From: Motiliproteus sp036960405
GTDB taxonomy: Bacteria > Pseudomonadota > Gammaproteobacteria > Pseudomonadales > Balneatricaceae
Assembly: GCA_036960405.1 (NCBI GenBank)
Contig: JBALWS010000023.1
Coordinates: forward strand, 1-41,741
Reading direction: 5' to 3'
Length of the DNA stretch: 41,741 nt
Position numbers and translations under genes: made by a program
Notes under the pieces: model-generated
What the model was told of the DNA's origin: nothing
The model's input: the letters and a program-made list of their open reading frames with translations, nothing else
Databases searched by the model: none
Shown here: piece by piece, positions 22,646 through 29,986 of the stretch
Numbering within the stretch: the stretch's first letter is position 1
How the letters are laid out: the number at the start of each line of letters is the position of its first letter

Positions 22646-23092
22646 TTACTCAGCAATGACAGACAGCTTAACGATTGCAGTCACGTCGCTGTGCAGCTGA
22701 ACGGCGATTTCAAAATCACCGATGCTACGAATAACACCTTCAGGCAGACGAACTTCGTTCTTGTCTACTTCAGCGCCAGCAGCAGCGATGGTGTCAGCAA
22801 TATCGCGTGTACCGATAGAGCCGAACAGCTTACCTTCGTCACCAGACTTGGCTACGATAGTCAGCTCTAGCTCGTTGAGCTTCTCAGCGCGCACTTCAGC
22901 AGCAGCCAGTTTTTCAGCAGCCGCTTTTTCCAACACAGTACGACGTGCTTCAAAGCTTTCAACGTTAGCCTTGGTGGCTGGTACAGCTTTACCAAAAGGC
23001 ATCAGGAAGTTACGACCGTAACCAGCCTTAACGTTAACTTTGTCGCCCAAACCACCCAGCCTGCCAACTTTCTCGAGCAGAATTACTTCCAT
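22646..23092 (-). CDS. rplI: 50S ribosomal protein L9
   Basis: A 148-residue L9 with the standard N-terminal rRNA-binding domain (MEVILLEKVGRLGGLGDKVN, then VKAGYGRNFLMPFGKA), the long connecting helix and the C-terminal domain (GKLFGSIGTRDIADTI). It is the last ribosomal gene of the rpsF-rpsR-membrane protein-rplI group and is followed by a strong terminator. Confidence 0.98.
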   Translation of the reverse strand: MEVILLEKVGRLGGLGDKVNVKAGYGRNFLMPFGKAVPATKANVESFEARRTVLEKAAAEKLAAAEVRAEKLNELELTIVAKSGDEGKLFGSIGTRDIADTIAAAGAEVDKNEVRLPEGVIRSIGDFEIAVQLHSDVTAIVKLSVIAE

Positions 23093-23128
23093 CTCGCAAA
23101 CCTCTTTAAATTTCTTCTGAGCCTGCGC

Positions 23129-24046
23129 TCAGGGTCTTGCTGTCAAGCGTCGTCTGATGTCGATAAAACTATCAGCAACAGCCAACATGATCAGCAAGGC
23201 TATCAGATAAGGCCCGGCTATAAACATCACCACATAAAAGGCGATCAACCAAGACCTGCTTAAACCTCTTTTTGCAACCGTACCGTGAATCAGCGCAATA
23301 CTGGCCATCATAAATGGTGTAATCATCACCGGTAGCCAGCGTACCATCTCGCCTGGCAGGCTATTCGCCAACACCAGCACAATCAGGCCCACCGCAGCAA
23401 ACAACGGTGGCAAACGCAAACCATGGAACTCTGCCTTAAACCCACCCGGGTTATAGAGCATCGATTGCCACCATCGCGATATCGCCAAACTGGTCAGCAC
23501 AGTACCGAGATAACTGGCTACGACAACGCCCAACATCAGCTCGCGTAACCAATTAACATCCAGCATTTGAGCCACTTCAGGATTGGCTTCACCGATCATC
23601 TCGATCAGCATAGCCGCCGCTTCAGTGACTTGAGTAACCGTACCCGGGAGCAACTTATCGATCAAAAAGCTGATCAATAACGCGACTACCGTGGCCACCG
23701 ACAATGTCTTCGACCAGGATACCGTCTGCTTCAACACGACCGCCAGAGCGGTGGTTCCCAACAGGGTCACCAATGGTGAAGCTTCATCTCGCCAAACCAG
23801 CCAGACCAACGCGGGCAGCAACGTCCATAGCATCAATCCAACTCCGTCGCTGGTACTCCTTCGCAGGGTTACCAAACCGACGATGGCAGCACTGAGTGTC
23901 ATCAACACCGTAGCTACCAAACCCAGTATCAACCGGGCGTTTGTCACTTCGACCAACAAAAACAACAGCGGTATCGAAGCGCTCAGTACAGTTGCAGTAA
24001 TTGCCTGCGTCCGACCACGCATTACCCACTCGGCCAGCGCACGCAT
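23129..24046 (-). CDS. DUF2232-like integral membrane protein between rpsR and rplI
   Basis: A 305-residue inner-membrane protein with about eight or nine hydrophobic segments and few charged loops; RWWQSMLYNPGGFKAEFHGL is the most conserved-looking stretch. In Pseudomonas a membrane protein of this kind occupies the same place between rpsR and rplI, which supports the assignment. A GGGA element lies nine bases before the ATG at 24046. It probably shares the ribosomal transcript. A molecular function is not known to me. Confidence 0.8.
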   Translation of the reverse strand: MRALAEWVMRGRTQAITATVLSASIPLLFLLVEVTNARLILGLVATVLMTLSAAIVGLVTLRRSTSDGVGLMLWTLLPALVWLVWRDEASPLVTLLGTTALAVVLKQTVSWSKTLSVATVVALLISFLIDKLLPGTVTQVTEAAAMLIEMIGEANPEVAQMLDVNWLRELMLGVVVASYLGTVLTSLAISRWWQSMLYNPGGFKAEFHGLRLPPLFAAVGLIVLVLANSLPGEMVRWLPVMITPFMMASIALIHGTVAKRGLSRSWLIAFYVVMFIAGPYLIALLIMLAVADSFIDIRRRLTARP

Positions 24047-24070
24047 TACATCTATCCCTTTACGTCAGCC

Positions 24071-24298
24071 TTACTGGTGGCTGTCGGTGTAAGGCAGCAA
24101 TGCAACGTAACGAGCACGCTTGATAGCGGTCGCTAGCTGACGCTGATATTTAGCTTTCGTACCCGTGATGCGGCTAGGTACGATCTTGCCAGTTTCGCTG
24201 ACGTAGCCTTTAAGCACGTCAAGATCTTTGTAATCGATCTCGGTAACGCCTTCGGCAGTGAAACGGCAGAATTTTCTACGACGGAAAAAACGAGCCAT
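24071..24298 (-). CDS. rpsR: 30S ribosomal protein S18
   Basis: A 75-residue S18, with FFRRRKFCRFTAEGVTEIDY at the start, the KDLDVLKGYVSETGKIVPSR middle and the ITGTKAKYQRQLATAIKRAR C-terminal part. It pairs with S6 on the 30S platform. It lies 40 bases downstream of rpsF. No priB gene stands between them, unlike in enteric bacteria. Confidence 0.98.
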   Translation of the reverse strand: MARFFRRRKFCRFTAEGVTEIDYKDLDVLKGYVSETGKIVPSRITGTKAKYQRQLATAIKRARYVALLPYTDSHQ

Positions 24299-24338
24299 GG
24301 TGTCTCTCCTAATAAATGTCTATGCGTTAAAAACCAGC

Positions 24339-24767
24339 TTATTCAGCAGCGGCTTCGTCAGAGGCTACTGCTTCGCTCTTAGGAGCTTCTTCAGTTTTCT
24401 CTTCACGCTTTGGCGCTTCGCGGCGAGGAGCCTTACGGTCATCACGAGCTTCAGCAGATTTGATGGGAGAAACGCCTGTTACAGCTTCCTTCATCCGTAC
24501 AACCAGATTACGGATGACGGCATCGTTGAAGCGGAACAGGTTAGATAGTTCGGCCAGAGCTTCATTGGTGCACTCAACATTCATCAGTACATAATGAGCT
24601 TTATGGATCTTGTTGATTGGGTATGCCAATTGACGGCGACCCCAGTCTTCCAGACGATGAACCTGACCGCTAGCACCTTCAACAATACCGGTGTAACGCT
24701 CGATCATAGCAGGGACTTGTTCACTCTGATCCGGATGGACCATGAAAACGATTTCGTAATGACGCAT
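24339..24767 (-). CDS. rpsF: 30S ribosomal protein S6
   Basis: A 142-residue S6: MRHYEIVFMVHPDQSEQVPA, then WGRRQLAYPINKIHKAHYVL and FNDAVIRNLVVRMKEAV. A charged, disordered Lys/Glu/Ala-rich tail (from ~105) is as expected for gammaproteobacterial S6, where terminal glutamates are added by RimK in some species. AAGGAG lies before the ATG. The 142-base leader upstream is where an S6:S18-binding RNA would be expected, but I could not fit its consensus with confidence. Confidence 0.98.
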   Translation of the reverse strand: MRHYEIVFMVHPDQSEQVPAMIERYTGIVEGASGQVHRLEDWGRRQLAYPINKIHKAHYVLMNVECTNEALAELSNLFRFNDAVIRNLVVRMKEAVTGVSPIKSAEARDDRKAPRREAPKREEKTEEAPKSEAVASDEAAAE

Positions 24768-24909
24768 TACGTCTCCTTATGGGTTAACAGCCTCCCAACA
24801 CGAAATCGAAATGATTTGGCGAGAAGCAAGGAGTTAACTTAGTTTTAGGGACCGCGAATTCTACAGGGTTAAAATAGCCCAAGCAAGCCCACTAACACTA
24901 CACACTAGC

Positions 24910-25644
24910 TTAAGGCTGGCGCTGTCGCACCGCCTCAAATAGGCATACGCCGGCAGCAACCGATACATTCAAGCTACTGACCGAACCAGCCATCGGAATT
25001 TTTACCAACTGATCACAATGCTCTCGGGTCAAACGGCGCATGCCCGGACCTTCGGCGCCCATCACCAGAGCCATCGGCCCGGTTAACGACGCCTCACTCA
25101 CCAACTGTTCAGCCTCACCTGCGGTGCCGGTGATCCAGACGCCGGATAACTGCAACTGCTTCAGCGTGCGCGCCAAGTTAGTCACCACCACATAAGGCAC
25201 CGCGTCCGCAGCGCCGCAGGCCACCTTGACCGCCGTTGCATTCAGCGGCGCTGACTTATCCTTGGGAACGATAACCGCATGCACACCGGCGGCATCGGCT
25301 GTACGCAAGCAAGCACCCAGATTATGCGGATCGGTGACGCCATCGAGTACCAATAGAAAAGGAGGCTCTTCTAGCTGCTCGAGTAACTGCTCCAGAAATT
25401 TCTCACTGCGCGCCTCCAGCGGTTTCACTTCTGCCACCACGCCTTGATGCGAACCCTCTACCAGTCGATCCAACGCTTTACGATCGACCCACCGAACCGC
25501 CACACCCTTTTGCTCAGCCAAATCCAGCACCTGCTGAATTCGCTTATCCTGTCGCCCCTGCTGCACATAAAGACCGCGGACCCGCGTAGCCTGACGTTGT
25601 AGCAGCGAGATGACGGCATGAAGTCCAAAACTGTGCTGACTCAT
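24910..25644 (-). CDS. rlmB: 23S rRNA (guanosine-2251-2'-O)-methyltransferase
   Basis: A 244-residue SpoU/TrmH-class SPOUT enzyme that methylates G2251 in the peptidyl-transferase P-loop of 23S rRNA. An N-terminal substrate-binding domain (GLHAVISLLQRQATRVRGLY) is followed by the trefoil-knot domain with motifs LDGVTDPHNLGACLRTADAAG (split here as LDGVTDPHNLGAC and LRTADAAG), MGAEGPGMRRLT and IPMAGSVSSLNVSVA. Its ATG overlaps the hemH stop codon by four bases (ATGA), so the two are translationally coupled. In Pseudomonas the upstream partner is rnr rather than hemH. Confidence 0.95.
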   Translation of the reverse strand: MSQHSFGLHAVISLLQRQATRVRGLYVQQGRQDKRIQQVLDLAEQKGVAVRWVDRKALDRLVEGSHQGVVAEVKPLEARSEKFLEQLLEQLEEPPFLLVLDGVTDPHNLGACLRTADAAGVHAVIVPKDKSAPLNATAVKVACGAADAVPYVVVTNLARTLKQLQLSGVWITGTAGEAEQLVSEASLTGPMALVMGAEGPGMRRLTREHCDQLVKIPMAGSVSSLNVSVAAGVCLFEAVRQRQP

Positions 25645-26654
25645 TGCTGACCTCCCCTTTCAAACCACTGCCCGGCCTGCTCTTTGACTAATTGCAGTAA
25701 CAACTCGATATGCGCCGGATCATTATTTAATGCAGCGATGTAGCGATACGGCCCTCCTCCGGCTGCCTCAAAGATTTCTCGATTTTGAATCGCAATCTCC
25801 TCCAAGGTTTCTAGGCAATCCGCTGAGAATGCAGGGCTGATCATATCGACCGATTTAACCCCACCCGACGCTAAACTTTTTAGTGTCTCATCGGTATAGG
25901 GCTTGACCCACTCAGCCGGACCAAAGCGCGATTGAAAGGTTGCCTGGTACTGATCGTCGGACAACCCCAATCGAGCCGCCAGACTCCGCGCCGTTTGCAA
26001 ACACTGCTGTGGATAAGGGTCTCCCTGGTCTGCATACGATTTGGGAATACCATGAAAACTCAACAACAGCTTTTCCGCCGGCTGATGCTCTTGCCAGTGA
26101 CGTTCGATGGATTGCGCCAAGGCTTCTATATACAGCGAATGGTCGTGATACTCCTTCAGAATGCGGATATCGCAGACCTCTCGTTGCTGCAGTTGAAAAC
26201 GCGCAACCTTGTCGTAGATCGGTGCCGTTGAGGTGGCGGAGTATTGCGGGTACAGCGGCATCACCAGAATTCGCCGATAACCATCGCCCTGTAGCGATTC
26301 GAGCAAGCGGCTAAACCCCGGCTCGCCATAGGTCATCGCAGCAAAGACTTCAGCTCCGCTTTCAGGAAACTGCTCACGCAAAGCCTGCTGCAGTGATACG
26401 GCTTGCTGATTCAAGATCTTGCGCATCGGCGAATCCTGATCCCAGATCGAGGCATACAACTTGGCCACCTTAGCCGGGCGCACGCGCAAGATAATCAGAT
26501 TCAGCACCAACCACCAAAAACCACGGCGCAAACCGCGCCCTTCGATCACTCGGCGATCCCACAGAAATTCTCTCAGATAACGCCGTACCGCCTCCGCAGT
26601 CGGCGCTTTCGGGGTACCAAGATTAACTAAGATGACCGCAGTCTTTGGCATCAT
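25641..26654 (-). CDS. hemH: Ferrochelatase
   Basis: A ~337-residue ferrochelatase that inserts Fe2+ into protoporphyrin IX, the last step of heme synthesis, at the inner face of the membrane. Markers: ILVNLGTPKAPTAEAVRRYL, MTYGEPG, VMPLYPQYSATSTAPIYD, the catalytic-His motif LLSFHGIPKSY, and SPAFSADCLETLEEI. Three ATG codons compete (26672, 26654, 26651); none has a strong ribosome-binding site and 26654 leaves the usual short N-terminus. The stop overlaps the rlmB start. Transcription begins in the 265-base gap shared with the divergent Lrp gene. Confidence 0.95.
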   Translation of the reverse strand: MMPKTAVILVNLGTPKAPTAEAVRRYLREFLWDRRVIEGRGLRRGFWWLVLNLIILRVRPAKVAKLYASIWDQDSPMRKILNQQAVSLQQALREQFPESGAEVFAAMTYGEPGFSRLLESLQGDGYRRILVMPLYPQYSATSTAPIYDKVARFQLQQREVCDIRILKEYHDHSLYIEALAQSIERHWQEHQPAEKLLLSFHGIPKSYADQGDPYPQQCLQTARSLAARLGLSDDQYQATFQSRFGPAEWVKPYTDETLKSLASGGVKSVDMISPAFSADCLETLEEIAIQNREIFEAAGGGPYRYIAALNNDPAHIELLLQLVKEQAGQWFERGGQQ

Positions 26655-26833
26655 TCGACTCGTATAAAACATTTATGGCTGTAGACGCCGAATTTCGACG
26701 CCCGCTTTAGCAGGCCGCTATTATTCACGAGGTAGGGAACAAAAGACATCTCCAGAGATCCCAAATGTGTATAAGGGATAAAATCATCCAATCACAGCCC
26801 CGAAAACCGAACAACAAACCACTCCGAAACAGC

Positions 26834-26839
26834 TATAAT
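26834..26839 (+). promoter_or_regulatory. Possible -10 element of the Lrp-family gene
   Basis: A perfect TATAAT at 26834-26839 lies 80 bases before the regulator start codon. A poor AACAAA-like -35 can be placed about 17 bases upstream. Weak evidence; recorded as the best promoter candidate in the hemH/Lrp divergent gap, which otherwise shows no gene. Confidence 0.35.
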
Positions 26840-26919
26840 TGTAGAATCTGGTTTTAAACAAATAACAATCAGCACTAGAATAAGAAATTTTATGCTAACT
26901 CAACCAACAAGCCCTCACT

Positions 26920-27378
26920 ATGGATAAGATCGACAAGCGCATTCTTCAGCTACTACAACAAGACACCACACTCTCGACAGCCGCCATTGCCGAGCAGGTG
27001 GGACTCAGCCCTACACCTTGCTGGCGTAGGGTCCAGAACATGGAGAAGTCCGGCGTTATTCGCTCCCGCGTCGCGCTGCTGGATCGCGAAAAATTAAATC
27101 TGGGAGTGGATGTTTTCGTCACCATCACCACCAACCAACACAATACCGAGTGGCTGGAACGTTTTGCCGAACAGATCCAAACCCTCGACGAAGTCGTCGA
27201 GTGCTACCGTATGAGCGGCGATGTCGATTACATGTTACGCGTCGTAGTCAGCGACATCAGCGCTTACGATCGTTTTTACAAGCGCCTGATCGAGCATACC
27301 GAGATCACCAACGTCAGCTCTCGTTTTGCCATGGAAAGAATGAAATACACCACGGCACTACCGCTGGATCTCGACTAA
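26920..27378 (+). CDS. Lrp/AsnC-family transcriptional regulator
   Basis: A 152-residue Lrp/AsnC regulator. The N-terminal helix-turn-helix (residues ~4-60: KIDKRILQLLQQDTTLSTAA, then EQVGLSPTPCWRRVQNMEKSGVI) is followed by the RAM ligand-binding domain (~65-145, with VVECYRMSGDVDYMLRVVV). Length is normal. No ribosome-binding site precedes the ATG at 26920, but a 12-codon frame (26892-26927) overlaps that start and may couple its translation. It is divergent from hemH and ends at a terminator shared with adk. The effector, probably an amino acid, is unknown. Confidence 0.92.
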   Translation: MDKIDKRILQLLQQDTTLSTAAIAEQVGLSPTPCWRRVQNMEKSGVIRSRVALLDREKLNLGVDVFVTITTNQHNTEWLERFAEQIQTLDEVVECYRMSGDVDYMLRVVVSDISAYDRFYKRLIEHTEITNVSSRFAMERMKYTTALPLDLD

Positions 27379-27407
27379 CAACACTTGGAAACCTGCGAAT
27401 AAGCCAT

Positions 27408-27436
27408 AAAAAAACCCGCTATAAGCGGGTTTTTTT
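27408..27436. terminator. Bidirectional terminator between the Lrp-family gene and adk
   Basis: AAAAAAACCCGCT (27408-27420) and AGCGGGTTTTTTT (27424-27436) are perfect reverse complements around three bases, giving a T-tract on both strands. It ends the two converging transcripts. Confidence 0.93.
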
Positions 27437-27465
27437 ATGCTGATGCCGAATAACGGCAATAGGCG

Positions 27466-28119
27466 TTACGCCAGCCCAGCAAAGACCTTGTCACGGATAT
27501 CGTCAACCGAGCCCACACCCGCCACGTATACGTAGCTAGGCGCTGTAGCCGCATCGACCTCACCCCAGCTCTTGTAGTAGTTGATCAGCGGAGCGGTCTG
27601 ATCATGATAAACACTCAGGCGATCGCGTACGGTATCTTCGTTATCATCGACCCGCTGGACCAGATCTTCACCGGTCACATCATCTTTACCTTCAACCTTG
27701 GGTTGGTTAAAGATCAAGTGATAGGTACGACCCGAACCAGGGTGCACGCGACGACCGCTCATCCGCTTAACGATCTCTTCGTCGGCGACATCGATCTCAA
27801 CTACCGCATCAATCTTCACACCGGCATCTTTCAACGCATCGGCTTGCGGAATCGTACGTGGAAAACCATCGAACAAGAAACCGTTGGCGCAGTCTGACTC
27901 GGTAATACGCTCTTTAACCAAACCGATGATAATCTCGTCAGAGATTAACTGGCCTGCATCCATGACTTCTTTAGCCACTTTACCCAACGGCGTTCCAGCC
28001 TTGACCGCTGCACGCAGCATATCGCCGGTAGAGATCTGGGGGATGCCGTACTTTTCAGTAATATATTGAGCTTGTGTGCCCTTTCCTGCGCCAGGGGCGC
28101 CCAGTAAAATGATACGCAT
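27466..28119 (-). CDS. adk: Adenylate kinase
   Basis: A 217-residue adenylate kinase that interconverts ATP + AMP and 2 ADP in the cytoplasm. The P-loop GAPGAGKGTQ (residues 7-16), AMP-binding GFPRTIPQAD and the long LID (RRVHPGSGRTYHLIFN) are intact. The LID has no zinc-binding cysteines, as expected for a Gram-negative enzyme. The start at 28119 is preceded by GGAG eight bases upstream; a GTG three codons earlier overlaps that site and is rejected. Confidence 0.97.
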   Translation of the reverse strand: MRIILLGAPGAGKGTQAQYITEKYGIPQISTGDMLRAAVKAGTPLGKVAKEVMDAGQLISDEIIIGLVKERITESDCANGFLFDGFPRTIPQADALKDAGVKIDAVVEIDVADEEIVKRMSGRRVHPGSGRTYHLIFNQPKVEGKDDVTGEDLVQRVDDNEDTVRDRLSVYHDQTAPLINYYKSWGEVDAATAPSYVYVAGVGSVDDIRDKVFAGLA

Positions 28120-28494
28120 TGTGCTCACTCCATATTCTAAGATTGATAGGGTAACGCAGGCTCGATCTGTTATTAGCCCGCTCTTGCAACACGACTCCGC
28201 CCGGTCTTATTTATTGCCGGTTACACGTTGTCTATAACGAAGTCGGTATTGCCGACAGACAGCCTGCCTCAGAGATGCAAATTTAGCTGCCTGAAAAGTA
28301 ATCACACTGCGGCATTGCCACAATACGACATTAGAACTACCGAAAGAATTCTATCGATCTGCCCGTAAAGGCTCGACAGACTATCCGATTCGGTTATCCG
28401 ACTCAATAATTGTTGCAACGCACTCCTTCACTTTTGTCATTTGCGAAACCTCGGATAGCTCCTTATCATCGGCGTCCACGACTAGGATATTCAG
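28120..28494. other. Gene-free divergent region between adk and the LplT-like gene
   Basis: About 375 bases containing the promoters of two divergent genes. I see no convincing gene, hairpin with T-tract or riboswitch-like structure. The only short open frame, starting at 28410, runs into the transporter gene out of frame and has no ribosome-binding site. Confidence 0.4.
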
Positions 28495-29856
28495 ATGGAC
28501 AACCCCTGCTCCAACCAAGCTGCAACCGAGACCACTGCTGCCATCTCTATCAAGCAACGACTACTGTTATCCCGCCGTTTCGGCCCCTTCTTTGTCACTC
28601 AATTTCTTGGGGCTTTCAACGACAATCTGTTTAAAAATACGCTTATTCTGATTTTTGTATTCGAAGCAGCCAGCAGCACCAGCGGGCGCATAGACCAATT
28701 GACCAATCTTGCCGCAGGGCTGTTTATATTGCCCTACCTGCTGTTTTCGGCACTCGCAGGACAGCTCGCCGATCGCTTTGAAAAATCCCATCTGATCAGT
28801 CTGCTGAAACTCTTCGAACTGATTTTGATGCTACTGGCCGGCTACGCACTGGTACAGCAGCACATTAGCGCCCTGCTGTTACTGCTATTTATGATGGCCA
28901 CGCAATCAGCGCTGTTTAGTCCGATTAAGTTTTCGATCATTCCACAACACCTGCCCTCAAACAGCTGGATGCAAGCCAACGGGCTGGTTGAAACGGGCAC
29001 CTTTTGCGCGATTTTATCGGGTACTTTAGTGGCCGGAGTGCTCTACCCGTTGCAGTACGGTACCGAAATACTGGTTACGATGCTGTGCCTGCAAGCGGTG
29101 CTGGGCTGGATCAGCTCGCTGTTTATCCCTAAAACTCCCGCCAACAGCGACCTCCATATTGATCTCAACCTTTGGCGCCAAAGCGTAACGTTGTTATCAA
29201 ATGTTTGGCGCAACCGCCAACTCAAACTGTTGATGCTATTGATATCCTGGTTTTGGTTTATAGGGGCGGCTTACCTGACTCAGGTCCCCCATTACGCCGA
29301 AGCCAATCTGGGTGGAGGTAACTATACCGTCAGTTGGCTGCTGTTCTTTTTTACTCTGGGGATTGGTATTGGATCGCTACTGTGCAACCGCTTAAAACGC
29401 GACCCAATGGGACGCGATATGATCTTCATCGGCTTAGTAGGATTACTGATCGCGGGCGTCGATCTATATTGGGCCACCCCTGCTACAGCCTTTCCAACCG
29501 ACACCGGCTTGAGCTTGTTTATCAGCACAAGCGGCCTACGAGTCACCCTGGATATCCTGCTGATCGGGCTGTTTGGCGGGCTCTACATTGTACCGTTATT
29601 TACCCTGTTTCAGAGCCACAGTAACGATAACAATCGGGCTCAGAATTTTGCCGCCAACAATATTCTTAACGCTTTGATGATGATCCTATCGGCGCTCTGC
29701 GGCGGCGTGCTCTTGGGCGTCGCTAATTGGTCAATCCCGGACTTTTTCCTGTTATTGGCACTCCTCAATGTGATCCCCATGATCGGCATCATCCGCCACA
29801 AGCCAAACTGGATCCGCGCAACCAAACATCGACTCAGACCTAGGCATAACACCTAA
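28495..29856 (+). CDS. MFS transporter of the LplT (lysophospholipid transporter) type
   Basis: A 453-residue major-facilitator protein with about twelve membrane helices. The FGPFFVTQFLGAFNDNLFKN signature at the first helix, the YLLFSALAGQLADRFEKSHL loop and SALFSPIKFSIIPQHLP are characteristic of LplT-like flippases, which move lysophospholipid across the inner membrane for re-acylation by Aas. Here no acyltransferase is fused or adjacent, so the partner enzyme is elsewhere or the substrate differs. AGGA lies eight bases before the ATG. It is followed by a c-di-GMP gene 130 bases downstream. Confidence 0.82.
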   Translation: MDNPCSNQAATETTAAISIKQRLLLSRRFGPFFVTQFLGAFNDNLFKNTLILIFVFEAASSTSGRIDQLTNLAAGLFILPYLLFSALAGQLADRFEKSHLISLLKLFELILMLLAGYALVQQHISALLLLLFMMATQSALFSPIKFSIIPQHLPSNSWMQANGLVETGTFCAILSGTLVAGVLYPLQYGTEILVTMLCLQAVLGWISSLFIPKTPANSDLHIDLNLWRQSVTLLSNVWRNRQLKLLMLLISWFWFIGAAYLTQVPHYAEANLGGGNYTVSWLLFFFTLGIGIGSLLCNRLKRDPMGRDMIFIGLVGLLIAGVDLYWATPATAFPTDTGLSLFISTSGLRVTLDILLIGLFGGLYIVPLFTLFQSHSNDNNRAQNFAANNILNALMMILSALCGGVLLGVANWSIPDFFLLLALLNVIPMIGIIRHKPNWIRATKHRLRPRHNT

Positions 29857-29986
29857 TTCTCTTTAAATAACCATAAGTTGATATAAGTCATATGAGAGAC
29901 TGTGGAAGTTTTCATACACTCGTTTAAACCCTGTAGAGGACGCTGTATCGAGCTCAGGGATTCTTTTAAACAGTTATCGGTCACTC

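Noticed and set aside
24768..24909. S6:S18-binding leader RNA upstream of rpsF
   Set aside because: Expected by position, but I could not fit the conserved structure with confidence; only a weak TGGG/CCCA pairing was seen.
28410..28634. 74-codon frame at the start of the LplT-like gene
   Set aside because: Overlaps the transporter in another frame and has no start signal.
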